Below, in pieces: positions 12,158 through 25,200 of a stretch of DNA of 64,000 bases (within the stretch, counting starts at the first letter, position 1; each line of letters starts with the position of its first letter). The notes beneath the pieces are model-generated. The model made no database searches. It had not been told where the DNA came from and saw nothing but the letters and a program-made list of their open reading frames with translations. The DNA comes from Certhia americana (lineage: Eukaryota > Chordata > Aves > Passeriformes > Certhiidae). The stretch covers positions 91,266,461 through 91,330,460 of the forward strand of contig CM031857.1 in the NCBI GenBank assembly GCA_018697195.1, given 5' to 3'. Made by a program: the position numbers and the translations under genes.

Positions 12158-13586
12158 GTATAAACCTCCAGGGTAAGTATAGGTCAATGCCATTTTCAAA
12201 GTAACTTCATGCTGTCGGCACTGATTTTTCTACTTACTTAAGAAATCCATAGATATTTAGATCACTGCAGATTGTATTTAAAATCAGTTTCATCTGATAG
12301 AAGCTCTATAATATGCATAGCAGAGAATTGCCAGAGTCTTAGACTAAGGCATCTTGATTTTGTCTCCTATATTAACTGCGATTTCTTTTCAATAGAGAAC
12401 ATTTATATTGTTGCTATACAAATGTGTAATCTGGGCCATTATAAAGGCTGAAACCAACCGTATTTTAGATGGATAAGATTGTTTTCCTAATTTTTGAGAA
12501 GTATTACATTTGAAAATATATGATGTGTTATATGTCATAGAGTAAGAAATAATCACATCTCTTTTTATGTAATGTCAACTAGTTTAATATCAAATACAAT
12601 TATTCACTAAAGTCAGATCTGTCCTGTACTATCAAATATATGCTGACATTTGAAAGAATGGTGGGGTTTTTAAGGACAAATAAACATGGTTATTTGGAAT
12701 ATTGTTTTTAGTAAGAAAAAGATTTGAATTCCTCATCCACGAGAAAATTTTTGCTTTCTAGGATATATTTTTTAGAACTTGTCATACTCATTGAAAAGAC
12801 AACACAGTGGCAAAGGTAACAAAAATAGTACTTTTATGAAAAAAATTTACTTTATTAAAATTATTTAAGATTTTATTCTGTCCACTACAGCTCATACAAT
12901 ACTGCTCAGCATGAATAATACTCTATAGACATCTGTGTCAATTAAAAAAATCTAGGAATTATGAAAGCTATGCCAAAATGGTGAAACTAATGGAGCCTGC
13001 TAATTCATTTTATATAATGATGCAGTGACAACTGACAATTTGACTGTGCATTTTAACTAAGTACTCATTTTTACTTATTATTCATATGAATATCCATTTA
13101 ACCCTTTAAAGGAGACTATTGTATAGAACAGAATTTCAAATATTTGCTCTGCTTTTACTGTCCTTTAAGGAGATTTTTTTCATCTTGCATTTTAAATTAT
13201 GCTAAATGTCAGTGTATTGCCTGTTTTAGCTGACATTTGCCACTTTAGCCTTTTTCCTAATATAAATTTTGTTTACCTGTGTATCATACAGATACATGTT
13301 GTGAATCAAGCTGCATACAATCATACAGGTTTATGATCTAGATATTTGTATGTCACATACATAAAGTTGGTTTAAACCACTTCAAGTTACTCCCTGACTT
13401 AAGACATTCTATTTATGCTGTGAGTTAGTGCACCTTCATGATATCCCAGGGCAACTTTTATTTCCTTGTACTGAGAAACTCCTTGGATCTTGATCATCTT
13501 AAACACTAACAAATCCAAGAAAATTTCTGTAAATCCTTGTAACTTAGAGGTAAGACCGTGCTACTCTGGAGTGATACTAGATGTAA
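12158..13586. other. AT-rich DNA, no gene recognised
   Basis: No recognisable exon or repeat. If 11951-12157 is a real exon, this would be the beginning of its intron. Confidence 0.5.
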
Positions 13587-13715
13587 TCAAGTCATAGAAT
13601 CTTTTAGGCTGGAAAAGACACTTTAAAAAGTTCATCAATTTCAACCATTAACTCAGCACTGCCAAGTTCATGACTAAACCATGTGCCTAAGTGCTATATC
13701 TACACGTCCTTTAAG
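13587..13715 (-). mobile_element. CR1 LINE 3' tip, reverse orientation
   Basis: Begins TCATAGAATC and continues through a diverged TTTAGGCTGGAAAAGAC to CAACCATTAACTCAGCACTG and GCTATATCTACACGTCCTTTA, the reverse complement of the 3' end of one avian CR1 group. It corresponds to the 3' tail of the copy at 4915-5562, which ends in the matching forward sequence. Confidence 0.8.
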
Positions 13716-14129
13716 TGCAAGTGACTACAATCTTGATTTAAAGTTGAACAAAAGTCATGCTAAGGTTATAATAGCATAGCTGTTCTATGCACCTCATGTC
13801 ACAGAAGCATCTCAACTGACTTTTGCAATGCCTTTGTCTGAAGGTGAATAGGAAATCATAAATATAATGTAGAGGAGGAATTAAATGAAATGTTCAAGAC
13901 ATAGCTCTGCTTGAAGCCATTTAACATCTGCTACTAATGGCAGCCATCACTAATCTTGCTAATTATTTTATATTCACATGATACAGTTCTCTTTTCCCCT
14001 CTTACACATTTTCTCTGTTTAGTACATGAATAAATCTGATTAACATAATTTGAGCACTCAAATAGCACTTTTCAGGATCAGAAGCCCTGTGCAAGAAATG
14101 TTGACTTTCTATGGCAACAGGACCAGAAG

Positions 14130-14216
14130 GGGTTTTCTCCTGTTTGTTAGAATTTTCAGGTGCAAGGGTTTTCTCCTCTTTGTTAGAATTTTTAGGTGCA
14201 AAATTTCAGGTGCAAG
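14130..14216. repeat. 36 bp tandem repeat, about 2.4 copies
   Basis: Units at 14130-14165 and 14166-14201 share GGGTTTTCTCC, TTTGTTAGAATTTT and AGGTGCAA with only two or three substitutions. A partial third copy (AATTTCAGGTGCAAG) follows. This is a local minisatellite-like duplication, and the small open frame across it is a consequence. Confidence 0.85.
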
Positions 14217-17200
14217 ACCATAATAACACTTACGGTCACCTTCATTTCAGTTCAATAAATTCAGTAGTGTGCATTCACTGTGCTGATATGGAATTGTAAG
14301 ACTATCAAACAATCCTGTATAATGAGTATGTGATTTTTCTTTTTTGAAACATGGATGCTTTGCTAGTCATATGTTGACAATTAGATCCTAGATAAAGAAC
14401 TCAATCTCAAGATACTATGATGGGCTAAATGGACAAGATTTGCACAAGTGATAAAATGTAGTTTTTCATAGTCCAAATTATCTCCTTGAATTAATCTGTA
14501 TTTGGTTAAATTTTTATCATTAGAATGTGGTTTTAGAGGGAAGAATAGAATGTGTTTTATCTTGCTTCTGGTACAGAGTGGAAGGTGGTCCCTAAAATTG
14601 TCATATGATATATTTTCTTTCTCTGATATCTTTTCCGCACTGAGAAGTTTTTATAGGCCTGAAGTTATGCAGATATCTATAGTGGACAGCTGGTACTTTT
14701 AGCTGGTTTTAGGCAGGAGTAGATGAGCAACAAGGAAATATACAGCTCTTATAAAATCTCGCTGGGGTTCCACAGACACCTGTGGAAGCTGAGAGCTAGA
14801 ACCTGCAGTACTGCTATTCCTTCAGAAAAAGGTATAAAGTATTTAACCTCGGGAAACTCCTGCAGGTATTGACTCCAGTGGCAGAATTTTTCCTTTAGTG
14901 GAAAAGAACAACCTGGTCTTTTGAAGAATTTCCAGGTTGTCTTACAAATAATCTGTGCTGAGTTGACATCTTTCACCACATTTAGAATGAAGTTAAATAA
15001 GGTCATTCAGAAAGTGGAATTGTGCTGGTCTTAGGCTAAGTTAACCTTGATGAATTACAGTACTAAAATATTAGAAATTTAAGAATTGTTGTTAGTTTAC
15101 ATTTTAAGACAGAAAACTAAAATCACTGGTAGATTAGAAGAACTGTGTAAGATACATTATATTTTCCTCTAGGCTCTAATAATAAAATACAGTGATTCTC
15201 ACTAATAGCCTTGTTGTGAGTACTTTTAGACTGTAAGGTAAAGTATTTAACCTTATGAGGTAGGTATTTCTGAGTAATGTATCTGCCCTAGAGTGTGTGT
15301 GTGGGTGTTTATGTGGCCAAGACAGGAAGGAATACATAGTTCAGAAGAGGATTTAATATGTTGTCTTCCAAAATGTATAGGATAGATATATGCTTGCTCA
15401 AAATCCTATCATAATAGTCATGGGAAGGTGTTCAAAATTAATTTAATGCAATCTCTCTCTGTTGGGTTCAGACTTGAAGAAGCTGGAGCAGGACATTTGT
15501 ATGAGCAATTCTCATTCTAAGTGGATGGAATGTCGATCAGTGTTTCCATATTAAGAGATGGCCCTGCCACAGCTCATCTTTTCCATCAATAATAGATACC
15601 TGTCACCCCTGGCAGTTAAGAAATCCTAACTGGTACTGACTGTTTTCGGATGTATTTCAAAATGAGACTTAAGCAAAGGTTCTTCTATTGGCAGATTGAA
15701 TCATTATTTGACATTGGTCAGTTTGCAGATGCACACAGGCACGTTATAAATACACACACATTTTTACAGCATGCTTTATTAATTCTTTAAGTTAGATATT
15801 ATCTGTTCATAACTGTCAGAGGTAGATATACTGAGATGGGCTAAAGGACTTTTAAATCTTTTTTTCTCATAGCCTACCCTAGTAGTACCATCAGCCTTCA
15901 TCATGATGGTGGAAAAAAATTACCTGTACAACATTTCATGACAACCTATCCATAGCAATGCCTTGATTTCCTCAAATATTTTTAATTTTCAATTAAAACC
16001 TCATGGTACTTCATCCAATCTTGTCTTAGCTCTGAAAAGCCAAAATCATGACTGTAGTTTACCAGCTAAGCAGTTTGCAGAAGTCCCAGAAATATATTTA
16101 TATGTGGTTGGCATTGTGAGTTGTTGTTTTCACAGTGCTGGATGTCTTGCTCCAAGGTTATTTTCTAAAGAATTCCCAGCAAATGCATGCATATAATTAA
16201 CAATCAGTTTTGCAAGCAGTTTTTCTGTCCTTAGAGCAACTGTGGTTTTGTTCTACCTGACCCTAACTAGGGCTGTCAGTGAGCAGCAAGGGCCAAGCTG
16301 TAGAATTTCTGTAAAGACAGGAATGCATGAGACAAGAGACTCCAGGACACTTGTCTATCTTAAGAGGTATTCCATTCAGGAGGACTAGGTCACAGCAGAA
16401 TTTGAATCAAGTAAAATGTCCCATACCCATCCTTTGCATAAGGGATAAAAACTATGCTGAAGCACACGGAGTGGATTCAGGATTAAATGTAGACTGTGAA
16501 ACAACGTGAGGTAGAGTTCCAGTGCCATAAAATGTTAAAATCAACTTGTGTGGTATGTAGCTAGAGTTTTTGAGGCAGCAGTTGTACATTCCCAGGAAAA
16601 TGGCCAAGGACTTATATAAAGATGGCTCTTGACTATGTGAATCAGATAAGAAGCTCTTCCTAGCAGTAAATAAACTTGCTCATCTTGTGTCTGAGTCATC
16701 AGAACTGGTCTGTCCATGACCTCTTATTAAAGGTCTTTTAATTCTTTGTCTATATTCTTGACTACTTTTCCTATTATTGAAACATAACAAGTATATACAA
16801 TAGTTAAAATAATAGAGTAATATATATCCAGAAAAATGTATTCCTATTTTTACAGGGAGAATCTGAAGAAATAAATTCTTCCTGAACTTTCATCTGCAAT
16901 GGTATTTTTACTGGTCAGGTTTTTTTCATGCTTTTTCTCCTGCATGCATACAAGAGCTGTTCAGAACATGAAAATTTTAGACCTTAAAACAACGTTTCAC
17001 CTCTGTTATTCAGCACAACAGTCTGAAAATTCACATGAGAAGAAGTACATTTCTAGCGATGTGGAATGGTGACACATTTATGCTATAGGTTAGCATGCAT
17101 GTCAAAAGAAAGGTCTGGGAAAGACAAAAGGCTGTTGTTGTGCTTTTGATTTCTGAGAAATTAAATTATTGATCAATCCACGCTTTTATATACTGATGTA

Positions 17201-19819
17201 TGTAGAAGATTAACATACCTCAATTGTAGAGATTAAGGAGAGAGACCATAAATCTTGTGGTAGAGAAGCTGATGAATGTCTAAAAGGACGTACTCCCCAA
17301 GTACCTTGCTGATCTCAAGACAAACACAAGGACACAGTATTTTACAAAAGGGAAATAAAATGTTCCTCTTTTCTGCCTGTTTCTCCAATTGGAAGCCAGA
17401 GATGTTTTTCAGCCAGAAAGTCTTTGCCTGCAGGGGAACATAAGATTACAAATCTGTTTTGTCATGAAAAGCCTATGCAGAAAGCATGCATTTGCTAAAA
17501 TTTCTGAACATAAATGGTAATGGATTATTGTAACTATCCATTTAAATTTGTTTTGTCATAATCACATCACGAACAACAGAACATTGCAGCGGAAACATAC
17601 ACACAGCAGATTGTCCAAATATATAGCAGGCTTGTTGAATGTAAAGGAAGTTTGCTGTCCAGAGTCCTCAGCTCTGTCAACAGTTCAGGATGTGAGCAGT
17701 GCCCAGCCTGTGGGAAGGGGGAGTGTTGCTGCTGAAGCCCCCTGGGATAATTCCTGTGCTGTCCAGAGACAGAGCAGCCTCACCCCTCTGAGAACTCTAC
17801 TGGCATGCACGTAGCTGTTTCTCAGTGCATGCAATGCATACTCTGCACAGTTCTCTTAGCACAGAGCTACACATGACATCATTGCTACAGAGATTTCTTT
17901 GGACAGAATTCCTGTCAAGAATTTTAAGGAAGGGTTTGCTTGCAATCAGCTGATATAAGAATATAATAAATGATTACTTGCAGCAGACAAGTAATCCATT
18001 GTCAAACTGTAATGGGAAAAGAAGATGGTATTTGTGAAGAGAAACTTCGTATTAAATTGTGATGGTTCTTTATTGTCAAATGTTTAAAAAATTACAGTAC
18101 AAATGCTTTGCTTGGTGGTGTTGCCTTTGACTGTGTTTTTGTGGGGTTTTTTTCAGTTATTGTTAAGCTATGTCTTTTAAGTATAGGAAATGTCATTAAA
18201 ATATTGTTAAAAATTATAGATTTAATTTTGAGCATCACTGTGGTAAAAGTGTGGTTCTATCTTTCCTAACAGGCAGGTTTTTTGGTAAAGACTCAGGGTA
18301 TTAAAATAATTGCTTCCAGATACATACTTTTAAAAAAAGTGCTTGGCAAACCGGCATTACAAAGAGTTAGATAACAAGTACATGCTGGGCCTCTCAGACC
18401 ATGGTGTGGTCTGTGCTGTACCGGAAGCATGTGCCCATACTGTGGGGCTCTGAGTTCAGATACCATTGGATGTGGGCAGATTATAGTAAGATGGCTAAAT
18501 AGTTTCTCCCCCTATACGTCTGTTCCACTTTTTTCCTGAGGGCTTGTATTTCCATGATAAGGGGAAGCAAGGAGCCTAAAAGTGCCTTTAAAATTTCATG
18601 GGCTGCAGGTGAAGAAGGTGTCTGAGGTGTCTGTATTCCTTTGTGAAATGTGTGTCACTAGACAAAAGGGAGGAGGCAACTGAAAACCAAGCAATGTCTG
18701 GAGTTGTGCACAACCTTTGCTCTCCTGTCGGGTACAGGCCAGATAGATCCTATTTCAAATATTATTAAACTTGAACTGAACTTCTGGAAAGTGATATTGG
18801 GAAAGAACATAGTTTATGGGGAAAAGTGCTGTAGAATACCAGTGAGGAGAACGTGACTGAACAGCAGTGGGAGTGTTTTTATTTCATCTAAGTTTGAAAT
18901 TGGAGAACACGATAGACAGCTGAAAGCAACTCTAGCAATGCAATATCCAGTATCTGGAGAACAAAATCCTTTTGTTTCCTGACCTCGGCCTCATCAAACA
19001 AACCAAGAGAAAAGTGTTATTGAGCTGGAGGAATCTGTTTACTGGAACAAATACTGAAGCTCTACGCTGGCATCTTAGAGCACAAAAGACGCTGGAACAG
19101 AACAGTCCTATTCTGGAAAAGAAAAAGCAGCAATCATACACAGATGACAACAAAGTCAACAGAAAATGAACTTGAACTACAAAGTAAACTCTGTCAATAA
19201 TTTTGTTTCTTTTATTTAGCTGACAGCTGTACCTAAAATTGATTTCAGTTACACTGACGAAAGATATTTTAAGGACTCTTTAAGTGACATCTACATTTAA
19301 TTCTGTTTGATATGTTCAAATTAAATCTGCTTGTGCCTTCAAAAATGCATGATCTGGTTGAATGAATAATGATGAAAAATATCTATCCAAAATTAATGTC
19401 AGTTATCTGTACAGTAAATGAAGCTAACTGTCATTTAGTACATTCTTGTAATGAGCTCTGGAAGCTCCTGATCAGCTTGCTGTAATATCAGAGACATTGT
19501 TTAGTATTTGTGTTTTGTTTTCTCTACCAAACAGCATTCAGTATATGAATATTCTTTTACTCTCTATCTTGATATGCATTCTCTATGTAACTACATGGAT
19601 AATATGCTATAAAAAATACAAAAAATACAGTGTATAGTAAATAATGCATTTTTATGTTAGTTTACTTGTATTCACTTCTTCATTTTTATTAAGATTTGTG
19701 ATTTTTCTGCAATTTATGGCCACTTTTGAATACCTATGGACTAGTGTAAATCATAGCAGACAACTAAATTATCTACTTCTTAAATTTAAAATCACTTCTA
19801 AGTAAAAATATGAATGATT

Positions 19820-19910
19820 TATTTATTTGAATATATAATTATATAATATCTATATTATATATATCTATATATATATATTTTTAATAATATAATTTATTTA
19901 ATTATTATCT
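19820..19910. repeat. AT-rich low-complexity tract
   Basis: Almost pure A/T with alternating TATATA runs. It has no other visible function. Confidence 0.8.
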
Positions 19911-22103
19911 TACAAATTACATTCCAATATATTATCAAGATTTCTCCACAAGTTTATTCATGTTTCTAAAAAGTGTGTACAAAAACACGAGACAGAAAGA
20001 AATTTTTGAATAATAACCCAAAAGTTATAAAACACAGTTCTGATTTTTATCTTTAGGGAAAAAAACCCCAAACCTGCTAGAAATGACAAGATTAAATTTA
20101 TCATCTGAAAGCAATGATGCAATAATTTGAATTTTCATAGACCCATTTCATCCTGTGAGTGAACTACACACACCAAGTCACCAACTTCAACAAAACATAT
20201 GCAACAAACCATACACCTCACACCTGCAGAGAAGAGCTGGGTAAGCAGGTGAATCTTGCAGGGTGTCCTGAAGGTCATTGCCTCAACCTCGGGCTGTCGT
20301 GCACCACAGCAGTGAAAGCAGGTGTCCTGCATACCTCCTCTGCTTCTCCTGAGGGTGACATTGTGCCTTTTTGATTTGACGTAGTTCCTCTGGTACACTT
20401 GACAGTGTCATGTCCTCTCATGCACTTGTGGAATTTGCTCATCTAGGAGAAAAAAACTGAAATCAATTAGCTGTAGTTCCTCTGTGGATGACCAAAGGAC
20501 TAGGACGTGATATGCTGATGGACTCACGGGGTCAACCCAGTCAAAGCAACAAGTCATTTTATCAGGAATCTAAGAAAAGAGATGTAGGTGTACAGTTCTG
20601 TGTTTTCCATAGTTATATCCGACTCTGCAATCCCTTTTTCAGTGTCTGAAGCTGAACATCCTCTTGCTTCTTAAATTCTGAATGTTATTCTCTCCTCACC
20701 AGCACTGATTTCATGAGCTGAAATTTCATATACCTGCTGAAACAGTCCTGACAATTTGTTGGATTCTAAAAAAATTTTAATTCTACAATTTTTTTTTTTG
20801 TTTTGTTTTGTTCTCTTTTCACAACCTGTTCTCCTCCCCCACTGCTACATAGTCCTGTTTAGCTGGAGTATACATGGCAAAAGAATGGAACGGCAGATGG
20901 GGCTGCTCCATATTTAATGCCTTCAGGGAGAAGAACACAAGGGCATGCAGAGCACATGTGTGGTCCAACAGCAGTCTGTCAAGGCAAACTCTCAGAAATG
21001 TGGGAAGCTAGTGCCTAAGAGTGAGAGTCACAGAGACAGAACACCTTAAACCACCCTCCTCTGGTGAAAGAAAGCTTACTGTTTTACTACAAATTTAGGA
21101 AAGCATGCAGTCTGATATTTTGTAAGTCAGAGATTCTGCTCAGAAGGCTGGGGAAGTTTTGGATGACAAGATGTGAAGAGGGATACCATCACCTCGTGTT
21201 TCTCTGGGAGATGATAGTATGGAGGGGCACTAACAGTATAAAAACTATATCCTAGCTTTTGAATCTTAGAAGCTGTACCTCATGTGATGTCTGTGTTCAT
21301 TTACGGAGACACTGAGAGTAGCACACTTTGTATAATGACCTGCTTTTTTATGTTCATATATCACTTATCCCCATGTGGTTTTGTATCACTTAGTGATCAC
21401 CACAAAATCTGTCTTTTGCCTTAAAAGCAGTGATTTGGCTGGTGGGACTGGGTAATGCAGAACCCTGAGCAAGCTGTACAGGTGGAAGATCTTTCCTTCT
21501 TCCAATATACAATATCTTTCCAACCTTTGGAGCAGACTCAGTGAACTTTCCCTGGACCTCAGTCTGCTCTGTCTGGCTAGCTTAGCTGGCTGTGAGGAAA
21601 GAATGGGACTTAGCTTTTGGGCCAGTCATGAGGGGATGGCCTGTATTCCTCCTTTAGATGAGCAATTGTAGAAAGGAAAGAAAGGCATCTGTCTGCTGCA
21701 CCACACGTTTTTTTAACAGCTGAAATGATTAAGTGTGAACCTGCAGAACTGAACTGCTGCTGTGGCATTTGCCTGAGCAGAAGTAGAAAAGCTTTGGGAA
21801 GAGCCCATGCCCTGGGGTGTGCATAGGGAAGTTAGTTTGGTTCCTGGGCAGATCTGGACTGTCTCTTGAGTGTGCACAAACAACACCAGTCTCAGAGAGT
21901 GGGCAGAAAGCAGGCATATGCGTTGAACAGTTAATGCATCCAGGGACAACAAGGCTGAGCTGAACAGCCTTCTTCTCCCAAGTGAGAGGTGCAGTCTACA
22001 TTCAAATAAGAATACCATAGAGGCAGGCCCTTTATTAACTAGGGGGTACTGCCCTTCTCTTGGTTTCTGTTGATACGCAGTTGTCACTGATAAGGTTGTT
22101 GAT

Positions 22104-22250
22104 GACGGCTGCCGCAGCGGAGCCAGCGCGGCTTTGGGACATTGGCCGCTGTGTGCGCCTGCTGCAGTGACACCTGCCGCCGGCCGCGGGCACGGACACG
22201 GACTGCAAACCCTCCTCTGCACAAAGAGCTCTGATCTTTCGCGTGTAAGT
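22104..22250 (+). promoter_or_regulatory. Small CpG-rich patch ending in a splice-donor consensus
   Basis: About 150 bp holding roughly 17 CpG dinucleotides, in surroundings that are otherwise CpG-poor. It ends in GCGT|GTAAGT (22245-22250), a perfect donor consensus on the + strand. Such a patch is typical of a promoter or first exon, perhaps of a non-coding transcript or an alternative upstream TUBGCP3 first exon. No TATA box, start codon context or downstream exon could be tied to it. A minus-strand 207-codon open frame (21713-22336) crosses it but resembles no known protein. Confidence 0.35.
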
Positions 22251-25200
22251 CTTCTGAAGACCCAAAAGAACGGCCTCCGGACTGATAACTTCAGTTGGAT
22301 ATTCCAAATAAACCTGCTGTCATGCTCGTATGCCATTCTCCTTATTACAAAACTAACAGCAACCCTACCAACTTTACTATTTCATGCTGTCTAGCAGCAG
22401 TAGCAGGCTTATAGCACAGCTTACTGATAGCACAGCTTACCGTGTCAAGCAGAGAAAAGAACTCTTGTGAGATCAAACTTGAGCTCTGTCTTGTTTTAGT
22501 GCTGTTCTGCTCTTCATAGTAGCAGAATATTAGATTCAGACTCTGGTGCTTGTTTTACTAAATGTCATGTCTCAGCATTCGTGTTTTGCTTGTCTCATTT
22601 CGGCTCTGGTACTCTTGTGTTCTCAGGTTGCAGTTGTTCAGCTGCATCTTCTGAAGCTAACACAGATAGAAATATAACCGGGAGAAATCACCGGGGCAGA
22701 TCTCTCCCAACAGTCTATAACTTGTTCTTATCATGCAACTAAATGACCTCATTTTAAAATTAAATTACATTGTAGAAGACCAACTTGGTTTTATCAGAAA
22801 TCCAGAGATTGCTGATTATTTGCTCTTTCCATCATTTTCAGCTGAGAGTTGTAGTTTTAAACATTAACTTTCTCTGGACAGCTTTGCCCAATTCCAAACA
22901 GTAAGTAATTTATCCTTAAAATGGAATAGGAAGATTTATGATTACCAGATGCACACAACATATTAACTGAGCCGGTACTTATTAACGTAGATAGTTCCCT
23001 TATTACATTAATTTTACATGAAGATATGTGGAGTCTGTCATCTGGAATTAGAACTACGTTGACATACAACACCCAGAGTCACTTCTGATAAGTGTAAGCC
23101 TCCAAGTTTCCCAGCCCCATACTTTAACAAGCCTTGGGCATCCAGTGGCCTCCTCCTTATGCCCCTCTTTCCATGTAGAGGTAGGCAACATGGGGTCCAC
23201 CTGTGAGCAATGCTGCACCCCCAACTAAAAATTGTGAAAGCCTCCCACAATAAACACAACTACTTTTCCCTTAGGCAAATATAACTAGGCAATAATACTA
23301 TGGTGCCCATAACTGAATTTGGATGCCTCACATCGTATTAGACAATTGAGGAAAACTTACGATTTTCATCTAACACTGACTGATTTTTCAAGTATTAGTT
23401 TGTGTAAGGTTTGTTGCTGAAATTCTTTCTCTGTTCAGTGAAGTAGTGTTGGAATGACTCAGTGTGATGTTTTCCATCCTAATGGTTTGATAAACAGCTC
23501 TGTCTGGTTTGTGTTGTGTTTCTGTCCAGCAAAGGAAGTGACAGGGAAATGAAATGAACCTGCACAGTTTCCTGGACTGGATTCTGCTTTTTTGCTTATT
23601 TGATCACATATTTAGTTGTCTCATAGTGTCCCTATAAAGCAGAACAATAATGCTCACCATGCAGTTCTCTAAGAAATCAGAAACAACAGAAGGAAAATTT
23701 CATTTCTTCAGATTGCCAGCAGCTGATTTTGGAAAAAAAGGTATTGCTAAACAAGATTATTAGAATACTTTTACTCAAAGATTATGCCACTGTTATTATA
23801 GTCTCTCCCTCATAAAGCAGTAGTGATAACTGTAGTTATAATCCAATTATAATTCCAAATGAATTTTTATGAGATAAACTATTCTTTCTAAATTATCTGG
23901 AATATAGTTCACTATTTTTATTTATATTGAGGGTAAGAGGATTTTCTGACTTTTAACTCCATATTGGCCCTAGAAAGATAACAATGACTACTTTCTTCAG
24001 GAGGTTTGAGAAACCTGAACAATCTGTTAACAAATATATGCTGCTGTTGTGCCTTCAAGAGAAGTGCTGAGTATATATCCCTGTCTTTAAATAGAAAGCA
24101 GTCAAAGGATAATTGCAGCATTTAAAAACACTGAGGGCATTCTAAGCAGGAAGGAGCAGTAGTTCCATAGTTAAAGTAAAAGAAAAAGAGAATATCTACA
24201 TTATATTCCTGAAGTGGATGGATTTTTTCCTTATAACCTTGGGCAAAATGCTTCATCTCTGCCTGTCTACATTTCCATATTTTATTCTATATAAAATGGG
24301 GATTATAACCCTTTTCTGCCTCAGAGAATACTAAAAATATATGTGCGGGGGACAGACATCCTGAGGTGGAAGGTGTTATCTGACATTATAAATGGAAACA
24401 CAGGATATGGCTACACAGGCTCTCAGTTTAGAGCTGATCTAATCACACAGAGGAAACCCAAGAAATAGAGTCAACAAACCTCATTCTCAAAGGCTCCAGT
24501 TACTACCTGATTGTATCGCTCGTGTGTATTTATTTCTGTCTCTGGAAGCCTGATTCTCCTAGAATTTGCTTTCAACTGCTACAGATCTTCAGGAGGGAGG
24601 AAGTGTTGAGATTAGTTTATAACCCACTAGATATTTTGTTTAAGAAATCTTTGAACAGTAACAGAAGTTACCTACAGAAAAACTACCCTTCCTCAGGACA
24701 ATGAAACACGCCTGCAGGTAGGAACCAAATGTGGTTCCCCTGCTGAAGCACACACCTAAGAACTGGCACCTCTTTGCAGCCCCAGTGCTGCTCCTTTTGT
24801 CCTTCAACTGCTAGCAGTTCAACAGTGGTAGTAATAAGCTGCATTTGGAAATTCTACAGCTTCCTCTAATCCGAGCATCTGGGAGCATGTAATGTAGGCT
24901 TGGATTCACAGATCTAACAAAACCAAGACAAGCCTAAAGCTCACCAATGCTTTAACAGCCATAGGGGCATGTATTCCTACACATCTTTATGAATTCAAGC
25001 CTTAAAAGTCACTTGGTTGCACCTGTTTATTGCACCTCTTCACCTAATCAAATATAGTAGTTTTTTAACCAGGCATAGAAAAATGATTCAACAGTTTAGT
25101 GCAGAAACAGAGAAAAATATTCACTAATGTAGACACATGTGATAATAACCATCAGGCTAGAATGTGGCAGGCAGGAACACTAGGAATTGTTCTTATTTTC

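Larger units (their letters stand above)
13716..22103. other. Intergenic AT-rich DNA, no gene recognised
   Basis: About 8.4 kb with no supported exon. It holds a 36 bp tandem repeat (14130-14216) and an AT-rich low-complexity stretch (19820-19910). An open frame at 18936-19166 (+) has a protein-like composition but no convincing splice acceptor and is left unassigned. Confidence 0.5.

Noticed and set aside
18936..19166. Protein-like open frame ending EKKKQQSYTDDNKVNRK
   Set aside because: Composition is suggestive, but the frame begins right after an in-frame TAG, nearby AG sites lack a pyrimidine tract, and their phase does not fit the 12 kb candidate exon.
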